This document shows positions 1 through 5,293 of a stretch of DNA of 5,293 bases, piece after piece. The DNA is from Acetobacteraceae bacterium (GTDB lineage Bacteria > Pseudomonadota > Alphaproteobacteria > Acetobacterales > Acetobacteraceae). Within the stretch, counting starts at the first letter, position 1. Each line of letters starts with the position of its first letter. Under the pieces are notes generated by a model that was not told where the DNA came from, did no database searches, and worked only from the letters and a program-made list of their open reading frames with translations. The translations under genes and the position numbers were made by a program. The stretch covers positions 1 through 5,293 of the forward strand of contig DAHWNE010000227.1 of the NCBI GenBank assembly GCA_027340195.1. Direction: 5' to 3'.

Positions 1-340
1 CGGCGGCGAAGCGGCGGGCACGCATGTCGCCGGCGATCAGCAGCAGGGTGGCCGCGTCGTTGCCGGGCAGGCGGCGGGCGAGGGTGGCGGCCTCCGGCGT
101 GCCGGCCATCAGCGCGGCGGCGAAGGCGCGGCGCAGCAGCAGTGAATCCTGCGGGCGCCGGGCCAGCGCCTGGGTGAAGTAGCGGGCGGCGATGCCGGGA
201 TTGCCGCTGGCGAGCGCGAAACTGCCGTCGAGGAAGGCGGTGTCGGCACCCAGCGGGGTGGACGCAGCGGCGGCCAGGTCTGGCCGGGCGGCGGCGAGGA
301 GGGTGAGGGCGAGCAGGGCGGGCAACAGGACACGGCGCAT
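1..340 (-). CDS. TPR-like exported protein, 5' part only (C-terminus beyond window)
   Basis: The frame is open from an ATG at 338-340 to the left edge, giving 113 residues without a stop. The N-terminus (MRRVLLPALLALTLLAAA) is a typical signal peptide: two arginines, a hydrophobic stretch at residues 4-18, and small residues suitable for signal peptidase around 22-27. The mature part then reads like helix-turn-helix repeats of the tetratricopeptide type: 'AFLDGSFALASGNPGIAARY' (35-54), 'FTQALARRPQDSLLLRRAF' (55-73), and a following alanine/leucine-rich helix pair ending near 'LLIAGDMRARRFAA'. Such proteins act as periplasmic or envelope scaffolds, but no specific role can be assigned. No good Shine-Dalgarno precedes the ATG. 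It is transcribed divergently from sufE. TPR assignment is by pattern only; signal peptide and coding status are well supported by composition and frame. Confidence 0.75.
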   Translation of the reverse strand, partial: MRRVLLPALLALTLLAAARPDLAAAASTPLGADTAFLDGSFALASGNPGIAARYFTQALARRPQDSLLLRRAFAAALMAGTPEAATLARRLPGNDAATLLLIAGDMRARRFAA

Positions 341-431
341 CGGGATAGGATACAAGCCTAGGGTCCGGGCCGCCATGGCTTTCGCTGGCGCCGGCTTGAC
401 CGGCCCGCTCCCCCACCCGCACATGGTTTTT
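341..431. promoter_or_regulatory. Divergent intergenic region, presumed promoters
   Basis: This 91-base gap separates the diverging TPR-like gene and sufE, so both promoters should lie here. On the plus strand TTGACC at 396-401 resembles a -35 box, but no convincing -10 follows at normal spacing. On the minus strand TATCCT (complement of 347-352) is a fair -10 lacking a clear -35. A small dyad, GCCGG/CCGGC with a 5-base loop (390-404), overlaps the TTGACC and could be an operator or simply GC-rich chance. The presence of promoters is inferred from gene orientation; the individual boxes are weak. Confidence 0.35.
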
Positions 432-872
432 ATGTCGGACCCATTCGTCATCCCCCAAGACCCCTCCGCCGCCGCCGCTATCGCCGGGATCGCCGAGGAT
501 CTTTCGGTGTTCGACGATTGGATGGATCGCTACCAGCACATCATCGACCTCGGCCGGGCGCTGCCGCCGTTCCCGGAGGCATGGATGGACGAGGCGCACC
601 GCATCCAGGGTTGTCAAAGCAAGGTGTGGCTGGCCGCCGGCATGCGCGACGGGCGGCTGTTCCTGGCCGGGGCGTCGGACGCGGCGATCGTGAGTGGGTT
701 GGTGGCGCTGTTGTTGCGCGTCTATTCCGGCCGCGCGCCGGCCGAGATTCTGGCCACCCCGCCCGAGTTCCTGCGGGAGCTCGGCCTGATCGAGGCGCTG
801 TCCACCAACCGCGGCAACGGCATCGCCGCAATGGCGCGGCGGATTGCGGCGCTGGCGGAGGAGGACGCTTGA
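432..872 (+). CDS. sufE: SufE, cysteine desulfurase sulfur-acceptor protein (Fe-S assembly)
   Basis: SufE takes persulfide sulfur from the cysteine desulfurase SufS, stimulates its activity, and passes sulfur to the SufBCD scaffold for Fe-S cluster assembly in the cytoplasm. The 146-residue product matches the family length. It has the N-terminal 'FDDWMDRYQHIIDLG' helix (27-41), the active-site loop 'IQGCQSKVWL' with the acceptor Cys61, a central 'GASDAAIVSGLVALLLRVYSG' helix (80-100), and the C-terminal 'STNRGNG' motif (124-130) typical of SufE. The start is uncertain: ATG 432 (MSDPF) is chosen, ATG 423 and ATG 375 are in frame, and none has a clear Shine-Dalgarno. No suf operon partners are in view; stand-alone sufE genes are common in alphaproteobacteria. 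The dipeptidase gene follows after about 31 bases on the same strand. Confidence 0.95.
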   Translation: MSDPFVIPQDPSAAAAIAGIAEDLSVFDDWMDRYQHIIDLGRALPPFPEAWMDEAHRIQGCQSKVWLAAGMRDGRLFLAGASDAAIVSGLVALLLRVYSGRAPAEILATPPEFLRELGLIEALSTNRGNGIAAMARRIAALAEEDA

Positions 873-903
873 CGCCGGCGCCGTCCCGCCCAAGCCTGTG
901 GCC

Positions 904-1932
904 ATGAACGACGCGATCGCCCCCGACGCCGTCAGTCTCCACCAGGGGCTGCTGACGATCGATACCCATATCGACATCCCCTGGCCCTCCGGGCCCGACC
1001 CGTTCACCGATGGCCCCCGCAAGGTCGATCTGCCGAAGATGATCCGCGGCGGGCTGTCGGCCGGGTGCTTCGTCGCCTACGTGCCGCAGGTTCGCCGCGG
1101 CATCGCGGCCGAGGACGCCGCGTTCGACCGCGCCAGCGGCATGTTGCGCGCCATGGCTGCCATGGCCGGCGCGCGCCCCGACCTTCCGGCCCGGCTCACC
1201 CTGACCGCCGACGCGATCGTTCAGGCCCATGCCGACCGCGTACTCGCCATCATCCCGGCGGTGGAGAACGGCTTCGCCATCGGCACCGACCTGCCACGGC
1301 TGCGCGCGCTGCACGCGCTCGGCGCGCGCTACATGACCCTGACCCACAACGGCCACAACGCGATCGCCGATTCCGCCAACCCGCGCGCCGATCTGGGCGA
1401 GCGTCACGCCGAGCACGGCGGTCTGTCCGGCTTCGGCCGGCTGGTGGTGGCCGAGATGAACCGGCTGGGGATGCTGGTCGATGTCGCTCATGTCTCCCGG
1501 CTGGCCATGCTGGACGCAGCCGAGGCGTCGCGCACGCCGGTGTTTTCCTCCCATTCCTGCGTCGCCGCTTTGTGCGATCATCCGCGCAACATGGATAATG
1601 GCCAGTTGGATGCGCTGCGCGACGTGGGGGGCGTGATCCAGATCACCGCCGTTTCCGCCTTCCTGCGCGCCAACGCGCGGCCGGAGCAGGTCACGGTGGC
1701 CGATTTCGCCGACCATGTGGACTACGCGGTGCGGCGGATCGGCATCGCCCATGTCGGCATCTCCTCCGATTTCGACGGCGGCGGCGGCTTCTCCGACTGG
1801 AACGACGCCGCCGACGGCCCCAACATCACCGCCGAACTGCTGCGCCGCGGCTACGACCGGGAGGCCCTCGCGCTGCTGTGGGGCGGCAATTTCCTGCGCA
1901 TCCTGCGCGAGGCGGAGGCCGCTGCCGGATGA
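904..1932 (+). CDS. Peptidase M19 (renal/membrane dipeptidase family)
   Basis: This is a 342-residue zinc dipeptidase of the M19 family, a TIM-barrel amidohydrolase relative that hydrolyses dipeptides, often including D-amino-acid or dehydro forms. All the family's active-site positions can be placed: the HxD pair H22/D24 in 'DTHIDIP', bridging E121 in 'PAVENG', a substrate-side His in 'THNGHN' (148 or 151), metal ligands H196 ('DVAHVS') and H217 ('SSHS'), R228 ('HPRN') and D289 ('SSDFDG'). Length is normal for bacterial members. There is no signal peptide or membrane anchor, so it is probably cytoplasmic, unlike the anchored mammalian enzyme. The start is ATG 904; GTG 898 is also in frame, and neither has a good ribosome site. 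The stop overlaps the next gene's ATG, suggesting coupled translation. The physiological substrate cannot be read from sequence. Confidence 0.93.
   Translation: MNDAIAPDAVSLHQGLLTIDTHIDIPWPSGPDPFTDGPRKVDLPKMIRGGLSAGCFVAYVPQVRRGIAAEDAAFDRASGMLRAMAAMAGARPDLPARLTLTADAIVQAHADRVLAIIPAVENGFAIGTDLPRLRALHALGARYMTLTHNGHNAIADSANPRADLGERHAEHGGLSGFGRLVVAEMNRLGMLVDVAHVSRLAMLDAAEASRTPVFSSHSCVAALCDHPRNMDNGQLDALRDVGGVIQITAVSAFLRANARPEQVTVADFADHVDYAVRRIGIAHVGISSDFDGGGGFSDWNDAADGPNITAELLRRGYDREALALLWGGNFLRILREAEAAAG
1914..1918 (+). promoter_or_regulatory. Ribosome binding site of the aldo/keto reductase gene
   Basis: GGAGG lies 10 bases before the ATG at 1929, inside the end of the dipeptidase gene. With the ATGA stop/start overlap, it fixes the aldo/keto reductase start and supports translational coupling. 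Confidence 0.6.
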
Positions 1933-2759
1933 TCCCGCGCGTGCGCCTGCCCGACGGCACCGAGGTCCCGGCGCTGGGCCAGGGCACTTGGCATATGGGC
2001 GAGACGCGCGACCGTGCCGCGGCTGAAGCCGCCGCCCTGCGCGCCGGTATCGAGGCCGGCATGACTCTGATCGACACCGCCGAGATGTATGGCGACGGCG
2101 GCGCCGAACGGGTGGTGGGCGAGGCGATCTCCGGCCAGCGCGACCGAGTGTTCATCGTCAGCAAGGTCTATCCGCACAACGCCTCCACCGCCGGGGTGGC
2201 GCGCGCGGCGGCGGCCAGTCTCCGACGGCTGCGGACCGACCGCATCGACCTCTATCTGCTGCACTGGCGCGGCGCCCATCCGCTGGCCGAGACCGTGGCC
2301 GCGTTCGAAACGCTCCGCGCGCGCGGGGACATCCGCTTCTGGGGCGTGTCGAATTTCGATGTCGCCGATTTCAAGGAGCTGCCGGAGGGCGCCGCCTGCG
2401 CCACCAATCAGGTGCTCTACAACCCGGAACGGCGCGGGATCGAGTTCGACCTGCTCCCGTTCTGCCGCGCCCGCGCGATGCCGGTCATGGCCTATTCGCC
2501 GCTCGGCCAGGCGGGGCGGCTGCTACGTTCGCCGGCGCTGGCCGCGGTCGCGGCGCGCCATGGGGCGACGCCGGCGCAGGTGGCGATCGCGTGGTCGTTG
2601 CGCGACGGCAGCACCATCTGCATCCCCAAGGCGGCCCGGCCGGCGCATGTGGCTGAGAACGCCGCCGCCGCCGCGCTGCGCCTGACCGCGCAGGACCTGG
2701 CGGAGATCGACGCCGCGCATCCGCCGCCTTCGCGTAAGCAACCGCTGGGGATGCTGTAG
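1929..2759 (+). CDS. Aldo/keto reductase, YeaE-like
   Basis: This 276-residue NADPH-dependent oxidoreductase of the aldo/keto reductase superfamily reduces aldehydes or ketones in the cytoplasm. The catalytic tetrad is complete: D49 and Y54 in 'DTAEMYGDG', K79 in 'VSKVYP', and H112 in 'YLLHW'. Cofactor-site motifs follow: 'GVSNF' (139-143), 'ATNQVLYN' (158-165), 'YSPLGQAGRL' (189-198) and 'IPKAARPAHVAENAA' (232-246). From memory, the whole chain resembles E. coli YeaE, which has methylglyoxal reductase activity. Shared motifs include 'GQGTW.MGE', 'AALRAGIE.G.TLIDTAEMY' and 'RGIE.DLLP'. Methylglyoxal or another small aldehyde is therefore a plausible substrate, but this is inference. ATG 1929 overlaps the dipeptidase TGA (ATGA) and has GGAGG upstream, so the two genes are probably in one operon. 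It ends 6 bases from the converging Hint-glycosyltransferase gene. Confidence 0.95.
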   Translation: MIPRVRLPDGTEVPALGQGTWHMGETRDRAAAEAAALRAGIEAGMTLIDTAEMYGDGGAERVVGEAISGQRDRVFIVSKVYPHNASTAGVARAAAASLRRLRTDRIDLYLLHWRGAHPLAETVAAFETLRARGDIRFWGVSNFDVADFKELPEGAACATNQVLYNPERRGIEFDLLPFCRARAMPVMAYSPLGQAGRLLRSPALAAVAARHGATPAQVAIAWSLRDGSTICIPKAARPAHVAENAAAAALRLTAQDLAEIDAAHPPPSRKQPLGML

Positions 2760-2765
2760 CCGGCC

Positions 2766-5216
2766 TCAGCGCCGCCGCCTTCGTGCCCCTCCGGCACCGT
2801 TCGGCCGCAGCGCTGCGGCCATTGCCCGCCGTACCGCGGCCGGGCCGAACTGCCGCGCCACCAGCGCCATGCCTTGCTCGCGCAGCACCGCCGCGGCCGG
2901 CTCGGCGTGCAGGTGGAGGATCAGCGCCGCCAGCCCCGCCGCGTCCTCGGCGATCAGCCCGCGCAGCGCCGGGGTCAGCCGCAACCCCTCGGCCGCCACC
3001 GGGGTCATCGCGCAGGGCAGGCCGGCGGCCAGGGAGGCGAGCACCTTGCCCTTGATCCCGGCGCCGAAGCGCAACGGCGCCACGGTCAAGCGGATCATCT
3101 CGAACAGCCCATCCAGCCGCGCCAGCGGCCCCAGCACCTGGATGCGCGGGTCGGCATCCGCCGGCCAATGCGACGCCCAGCCCTCGCCCACCAGATAACA
3201 GGGGACGTCAGGCGCCTCGGCCCAGACCCGGGGCAGGATGTCCTCGCGCAGCCAGCGGGCTGCGTCGGCGTTCGGCGCGTGAGAGGGCGCGCCGATCAGC
3301 GCCATCCCCCGCCGCGCCGCGAACGGCAGGCTGACCGGCCGGCCCGGCTGCGACCATGGCACCACATGCACCCGCGCCCCGGGTGCCTCGCGCGCCAGGT
3401 AGCCGGCTTCCTCGCTGGAATGGGTCAGCACCGCGTCGGCTGCGCGCATCGCCGCCAGTTCGCGCGCGCGCAGGATGCGCGCCTCCGCCATCAGCCCCAG
3501 GTCGCCAGCGATGCGCGCCTGCCGTTCCAGCCGCAGATGGTGCAAATCCGCCACATTATACAGGATGCGTGCGCGCGGTTGCAGCCGCCGGGCCAGCCAG
3601 GCGTAGGCTTCGGCCTGGGCCAGACGGTGCAGATAGATCAGGTGGTAGCGCTCCGACGCGGCGCGCAGCGCCTCCTCCACCGAGGCGAGCTCGGGCAGTC
3701 CCAGCGCCTGCACCCCCAGCGCGGCCAGCGGCGCGGTTGCCTCCTCGGTCAGCGCCGGCTCGTCGGCACCGATCGCGTCCACCGTCCAGCCCAGCGCGCG
3801 CAACGCCTCGATATGGCTGACCAGCGCGACCGAGCCGGCATCGCGGTCAGGCCGCGGGAGCCGCGCGTCGATCACCAGCGCGCGGCCTGCGGGCCCGGGG
3901 GTTACCGCCGCCACGCGGGCGCGCAGCCGGGCGCTCGCCTCCCGCAGCCCGGCGAGCAGGGCTGCGGCTTGCGCGGGGTCGGTGGCGCGGTCCACCGCCG
4001 CGGCCAGCATCCGGCGGGTGACGGCGAGCGTGTCCGGCACCGCGACCGGTTCCAGCACCCGCGGCGCGCCGGGCAACAGCGCGCCGTCGGCCGCTCGCCG
4101 CACCGTGATCTCGTGGCGGCGGTCCAGGCTGAGGGGAACCGGCAAGCTGACCGAGAACCCGTGGCGCCCGTCGCCGATGCCCGCCGCATGTAGATCCTCG
4201 CGGAACCGGTCGGCCGGCAGACGGGCGACGAGGCCGCCATCGACCAGCACCTCGAGCAGCACGGGATGCGCGCCGCCGTCGCGGGCCCAGCCGTCGATGC
4301 GGTCGGCGGCGGGCGGGTCGAGGAAGCCTTCCAGTGGCCCCGGGGTGGTGGCGGGGCCGAGCCCGGCGCGGGCATCGATGCGGGCACGGATCGCCTCCAG
4401 TTGCGGCCCGGACTCCAGGCGCGGGGCGCAGAACCGCCAGCGCGCGGTGGGCGTGCCATCGTACTCGGCGGCATTGTGGAACATGCCGCGGCTGTCGCAA
4501 TCGACGAAGCTTTCCGCCGCTGCGCCCTCGGCCAGCAGGATGTCGTGGCTGTCCAGTTCGAGGTGAAAATAGCGGATCGGGTCGATATCCGGGCAGCGGA
4601 GGATGCTGGCCTGGTTGACCAGCAGCTCGGCCGGCACCAGCGCGCCGTCCAACAGCAGCGCGTGCTGGGGGGAGACATAAAGGTCCCGCGCCGGCACGCC
4701 CTCGGCCAGCGCGCCGGCGCGGATGCGGATGGGCACCACCTCGCGGTTGCCGGCGGCGAAGGCGGCGGCGAAGCTGCGCCGCCCGATCCAGCGGATCGGG
4801 CGGGCGGCGCCGGAGTGGGTGATGACGAGATCGCCCGGCGCGAGGGTTTCCACCGCGCGTTCGCCGCGGTCGGTGAGGATGTGCGTGCCGGCGAGGTAGC
4901 AGGGCGTGGAATCCGTGATCGCGGTGCTGGCACCGCCGGGCAGGGCGGCGAAGTGGAACGTGTCGTTGGCGAAGCTCTGGGTGGGATCGAAGGCCAGCGC
5001 CAGGGTGGTGCCGGTGGCGAGCGTGACCTCCAGCGTGTTGCCGGCCGTCATCGTGCCGGACGAGGCGGTGCCGGCGAGCACGATGGTGTCGCCGGGCAGG
5101 AAATTGTCGATCGTGCCGGCGAAGCCGGTGGGGTCCGACAGCCGCAGCACGCCGGCGGCCGTGGTGCCGGCGAAGATCACATTCTGGCCGGCCGCGACCC
5201 TACCGCATTCACACAT
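2766..5216 (-). CDS. Hint-domain / GT4 glycosyltransferase fusion protein
   Basis: The product has 816 residues and four segments. Residues about 8-100 form one beta-repeat module ('GVLRLSDPTGFAGTIDNF', 'PGDTIVLAG') of the kind seen in secreted repeat proteins. Residues 106 to about 262 are a Hint_2-type autoprocessing domain, with Cys106 opening 'CYLAGTHILTDRGERAVETL', the SPQH motif (182-185) in the TxxH position, and 'YFHLELDSHDILLAEG' (217-231). Residues about 293-390 are a beta-rich accessory domain ('GPLEGFLD', 'IDGWARD', 'GIGDGRHGF') met in multidomain glycosyltransferases. Residues about 446-805 are a GT-B, GT4-like glycosyltransferase ('DARLPRPDRDAGS', 'NVADLHHLRLERQA', 'GAPSHAPNADAARWL', 'RFGAGIKGKVLASLAAGLP', 'AAEGL'), ending in five arginines. 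No signal peptide or membrane segment is seen. Start ATG 5216 follows AAGGAGG; an in-frame GTG at 5276 is possible, and a TGA at 5280-5282 closes the frame upstream. Donor, acceptor and any self-cleavage are unknown. A surface-glycan role is only inferred. Confidence 0.85.
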   Translation of the reverse strand: MCECGRVAAGQNVIFAGTTAAGVLRLSDPTGFAGTIDNFLPGDTIVLAGTASSGTMTAGNTLEVTLATGTTLALAFDPTQSFANDTFHFAALPGGASTAITDSTPCYLAGTHILTDRGERAVETLAPGDLVITHSGAARPIRWIGRRSFAAAFAAGNREVVPIRIRAGALAEGVPARDLYVSPQHALLLDGALVPAELLVNQASILRCPDIDPIRYFHLELDSHDILLAEGAAAESFVDCDSRGMFHNAAEYDGTPTARWRFCAPRLESGPQLEAIRARIDARAGLGPATTPGPLEGFLDPPAADRIDGWARDGGAHPVLLEVLVDGGLVARLPADRFREDLHAAGIGDGRHGFSVSLPVPLSLDRRHEITVRRAADGALLPGAPRVLEPVAVPDTLAVTRRMLAAAVDRATDPAQAAALLAGLREASARLRARVAAVTPGPAGRALVIDARLPRPDRDAGSVALVSHIEALRALGWTVDAIGADEPALTEEATAPLAALGVQALGLPELASVEEALRAASERYHLIYLHRLAQAEAYAWLARRLQPRARILYNVADLHHLRLERQARIAGDLGLMAEARILRARELAAMRAADAVLTHSSEEAGYLAREAPGARVHVVPWSQPGRPVSLPFAARRGMALIGAPSHAPNADAARWLREDILPRVWAEAPDVPCYLVGEGWASHWPADADPRIQVLGPLARLDGLFEMIRLTVAPLRFGAGIKGKVLASLAAGLPCAMTPVAAEGLRLTPALRGLIAEDAAGLAALILHLHAEPAAAVLREQGMALVARQFGPAAVRRAMAAALRPNGAGGARRRRR
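2803..2820. repeat. Perfect 18-bp palindrome in the 3' end of the Hint-GT gene
   Basis: GGCCGCAGC is followed directly by its reverse complement GCTGCGGCC, with no spacer and no mismatch. It lies inside the last codons of the Hint-glycosyltransferase gene ('AAALRP'), about 45 bases from the convergent stops. It could form a GC hairpin in RNA from either strand, but no T-run follows on either side, so it is not called a terminator. Chance in GC-rich coding DNA is possible. Confidence 0.6.
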
Positions 5217-5292
5217 CTCCCTCCTTGCGCGACTCCATCGCCCCCTGACTCGCTGGCGAGGCGATCTCGGAGTCACGTCTCATGCCCCGCCG
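5209..5292 (-). CDS. Possible C-terminal tail of an upstream gene (partial)
   Basis: A minus-strand frame enters from the right edge and ends at TGA 5209-5211 after 27 residues. Its end overlaps the Hint-glycosyltransferase start by 8 bases (ATGTGTGA), as in translationally coupled genes. The residues are charged and low in hydrophobics (ending 'AMESRKEGDV'), compatible with a disordered tail, and match no family I know. It uses codons less GC-rich than its neighbours (AGA, CGT, CCA, AGT, GGA, GAT). It could also be a 24-codon leader starting at ATG 5283, or non-coding upstream DNA. The overlap with a Shine-Dalgarno is the only positive evidence. Confidence 0.3.
   Translation of the reverse strand, partial: RRGMRRDSEIASPASQGAMESRKEGDV
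5217..5226 (-). promoter_or_regulatory. Shine-Dalgarno of the Hint-glycosyltransferase gene
   Basis: Read on the minus strand, AAGGAGGGAG immediately precedes ATG 5216. The AGGAGG core is a near-perfect anti-16S match, although the 3-base gap to the ATG is tight. It is the strongest ribosome site in the window and is the reason for preferring 5216 over the GTG at 5276. Confidence 0.6.
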
Positions 5293-5293
5293 G

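Noticed and set aside
192..431. N-terminal extension of sufE back to an ATG at 192
   Set aside because: The extension would overlap the divergent TPR-like gene and has an Arg/Ala-rich, unstructured composition. SufE proteins are about 140 residues, which fits a start at 423 or 432.
857..865. Strong Shine-Dalgarno-like GGAGGAGGA at the end of sufE
   Set aside because: No in-frame dipeptidase start codon lies at a useful distance; the next are GTG 898 and ATG 904, more than 30 bases away. It is simply the Glu-Glu-Asp codons at the sufE C-terminus.
844..903. Dipeptidase start at TTG 844
   Set aside because: It would add 20 Arg/Pro-rich residues inside the sufE overlap. The conserved region begins close to the ATG at 904.
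541..1752. Open frame of 403 codons on the minus strand, opposite sufE and the dipeptidase
   Set aside because: It is antisense to two genes with complete active-site motifs. Its product is low-complexity (H/G/R/Q-rich), with no domain pattern. This is typical of an antisense shadow in GC-rich DNA.
2737..2755. Imperfect hairpin AGCAACC...GGGGATGCT at the end of the aldo/keto reductase gene as a terminator
   Set aside because: It is a six-pair stem with a mismatch, lies inside the coding sequence and lacks a T-run.
2874..4193. Open frame of 439 codons on the plus strand, opposite the glycosyltransferase region
   Set aside because: The product is rich in Arg, Gln, His and Gly without hydrophobic core patterns. 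The opposite strand encodes a recognisable glycosyltransferase across the whole length.
5231..5275. Inverted repeats TGACTC/GAGTCA (5246-5251, 5270-5275) and GACTCC/GGAGTC as a possible IS end or terminator
   Set aside because: The stems are only 6 bp with long loops, there is no T-run, no transposase and no target-site duplication in view. It is too weak to call.

Overview
The window is GC-rich throughout (roughly 70% by eye), with strongly G/C-ending codons and Ala/Arg/Gly/Pro-rich proteins. Together with the Hint-domain protein style (a one-module beta repeat, then a 'CYLAGTHI'-type Hint domain), this suggests an alphaproteobacterium, most likely in or near the Acetobacteraceae/Rhodospirillales. 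The lineage is inferred from protein style, because there is no rRNA or other marker gene here.

Layout, left to right. (1) The 5' portion of a minus-strand gene for an exported, TPR-like repeat protein runs off the left edge (1-340). (2) A 91-base divergent intergenic region follows. (3) A plus-strand run of three genes comes next: sufE (Fe-S cluster sulfur-transfer protein), a peptidase M19 (renal/membrane dipeptidase family) gene 31 bases later, and a YeaE-like aldo/keto reductase gene that overlaps the dipeptidase stop in an ATGA junction. They are probably co-transcribed. (4) A large minus-strand gene converges on them with only 6 bases between the stops. It encodes an 816-residue multidomain protein: a short beta-repeat segment, a Hint (hedgehog/intein-type) autoprocessing domain, a beta-rich accessory domain and a GT4-type glycosyltransferase. 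(5) At the right edge, a second minus-strand reading frame ends by overlapping the start of the large gene; it may be the tail of an upstream gene.

The plus-strand genes are ordinary housekeeping or metabolic enzymes with intact active-site residues. The item most worth a second look is the Hint-glycosyltransferase fusion. Its Hint nucleophile Cys106 and the SPQH motif are present, so self-cleavage is conceivable. Its N-terminus looks abruptly short for a beta-repeat protein, and the glycosyltransferase half begins just where free-standing Hint proteins of this type normally end. No RNA genes, IS elements, CRISPR arrays or convincing terminators were seen. No stretch over 300 bases lacks a gene.
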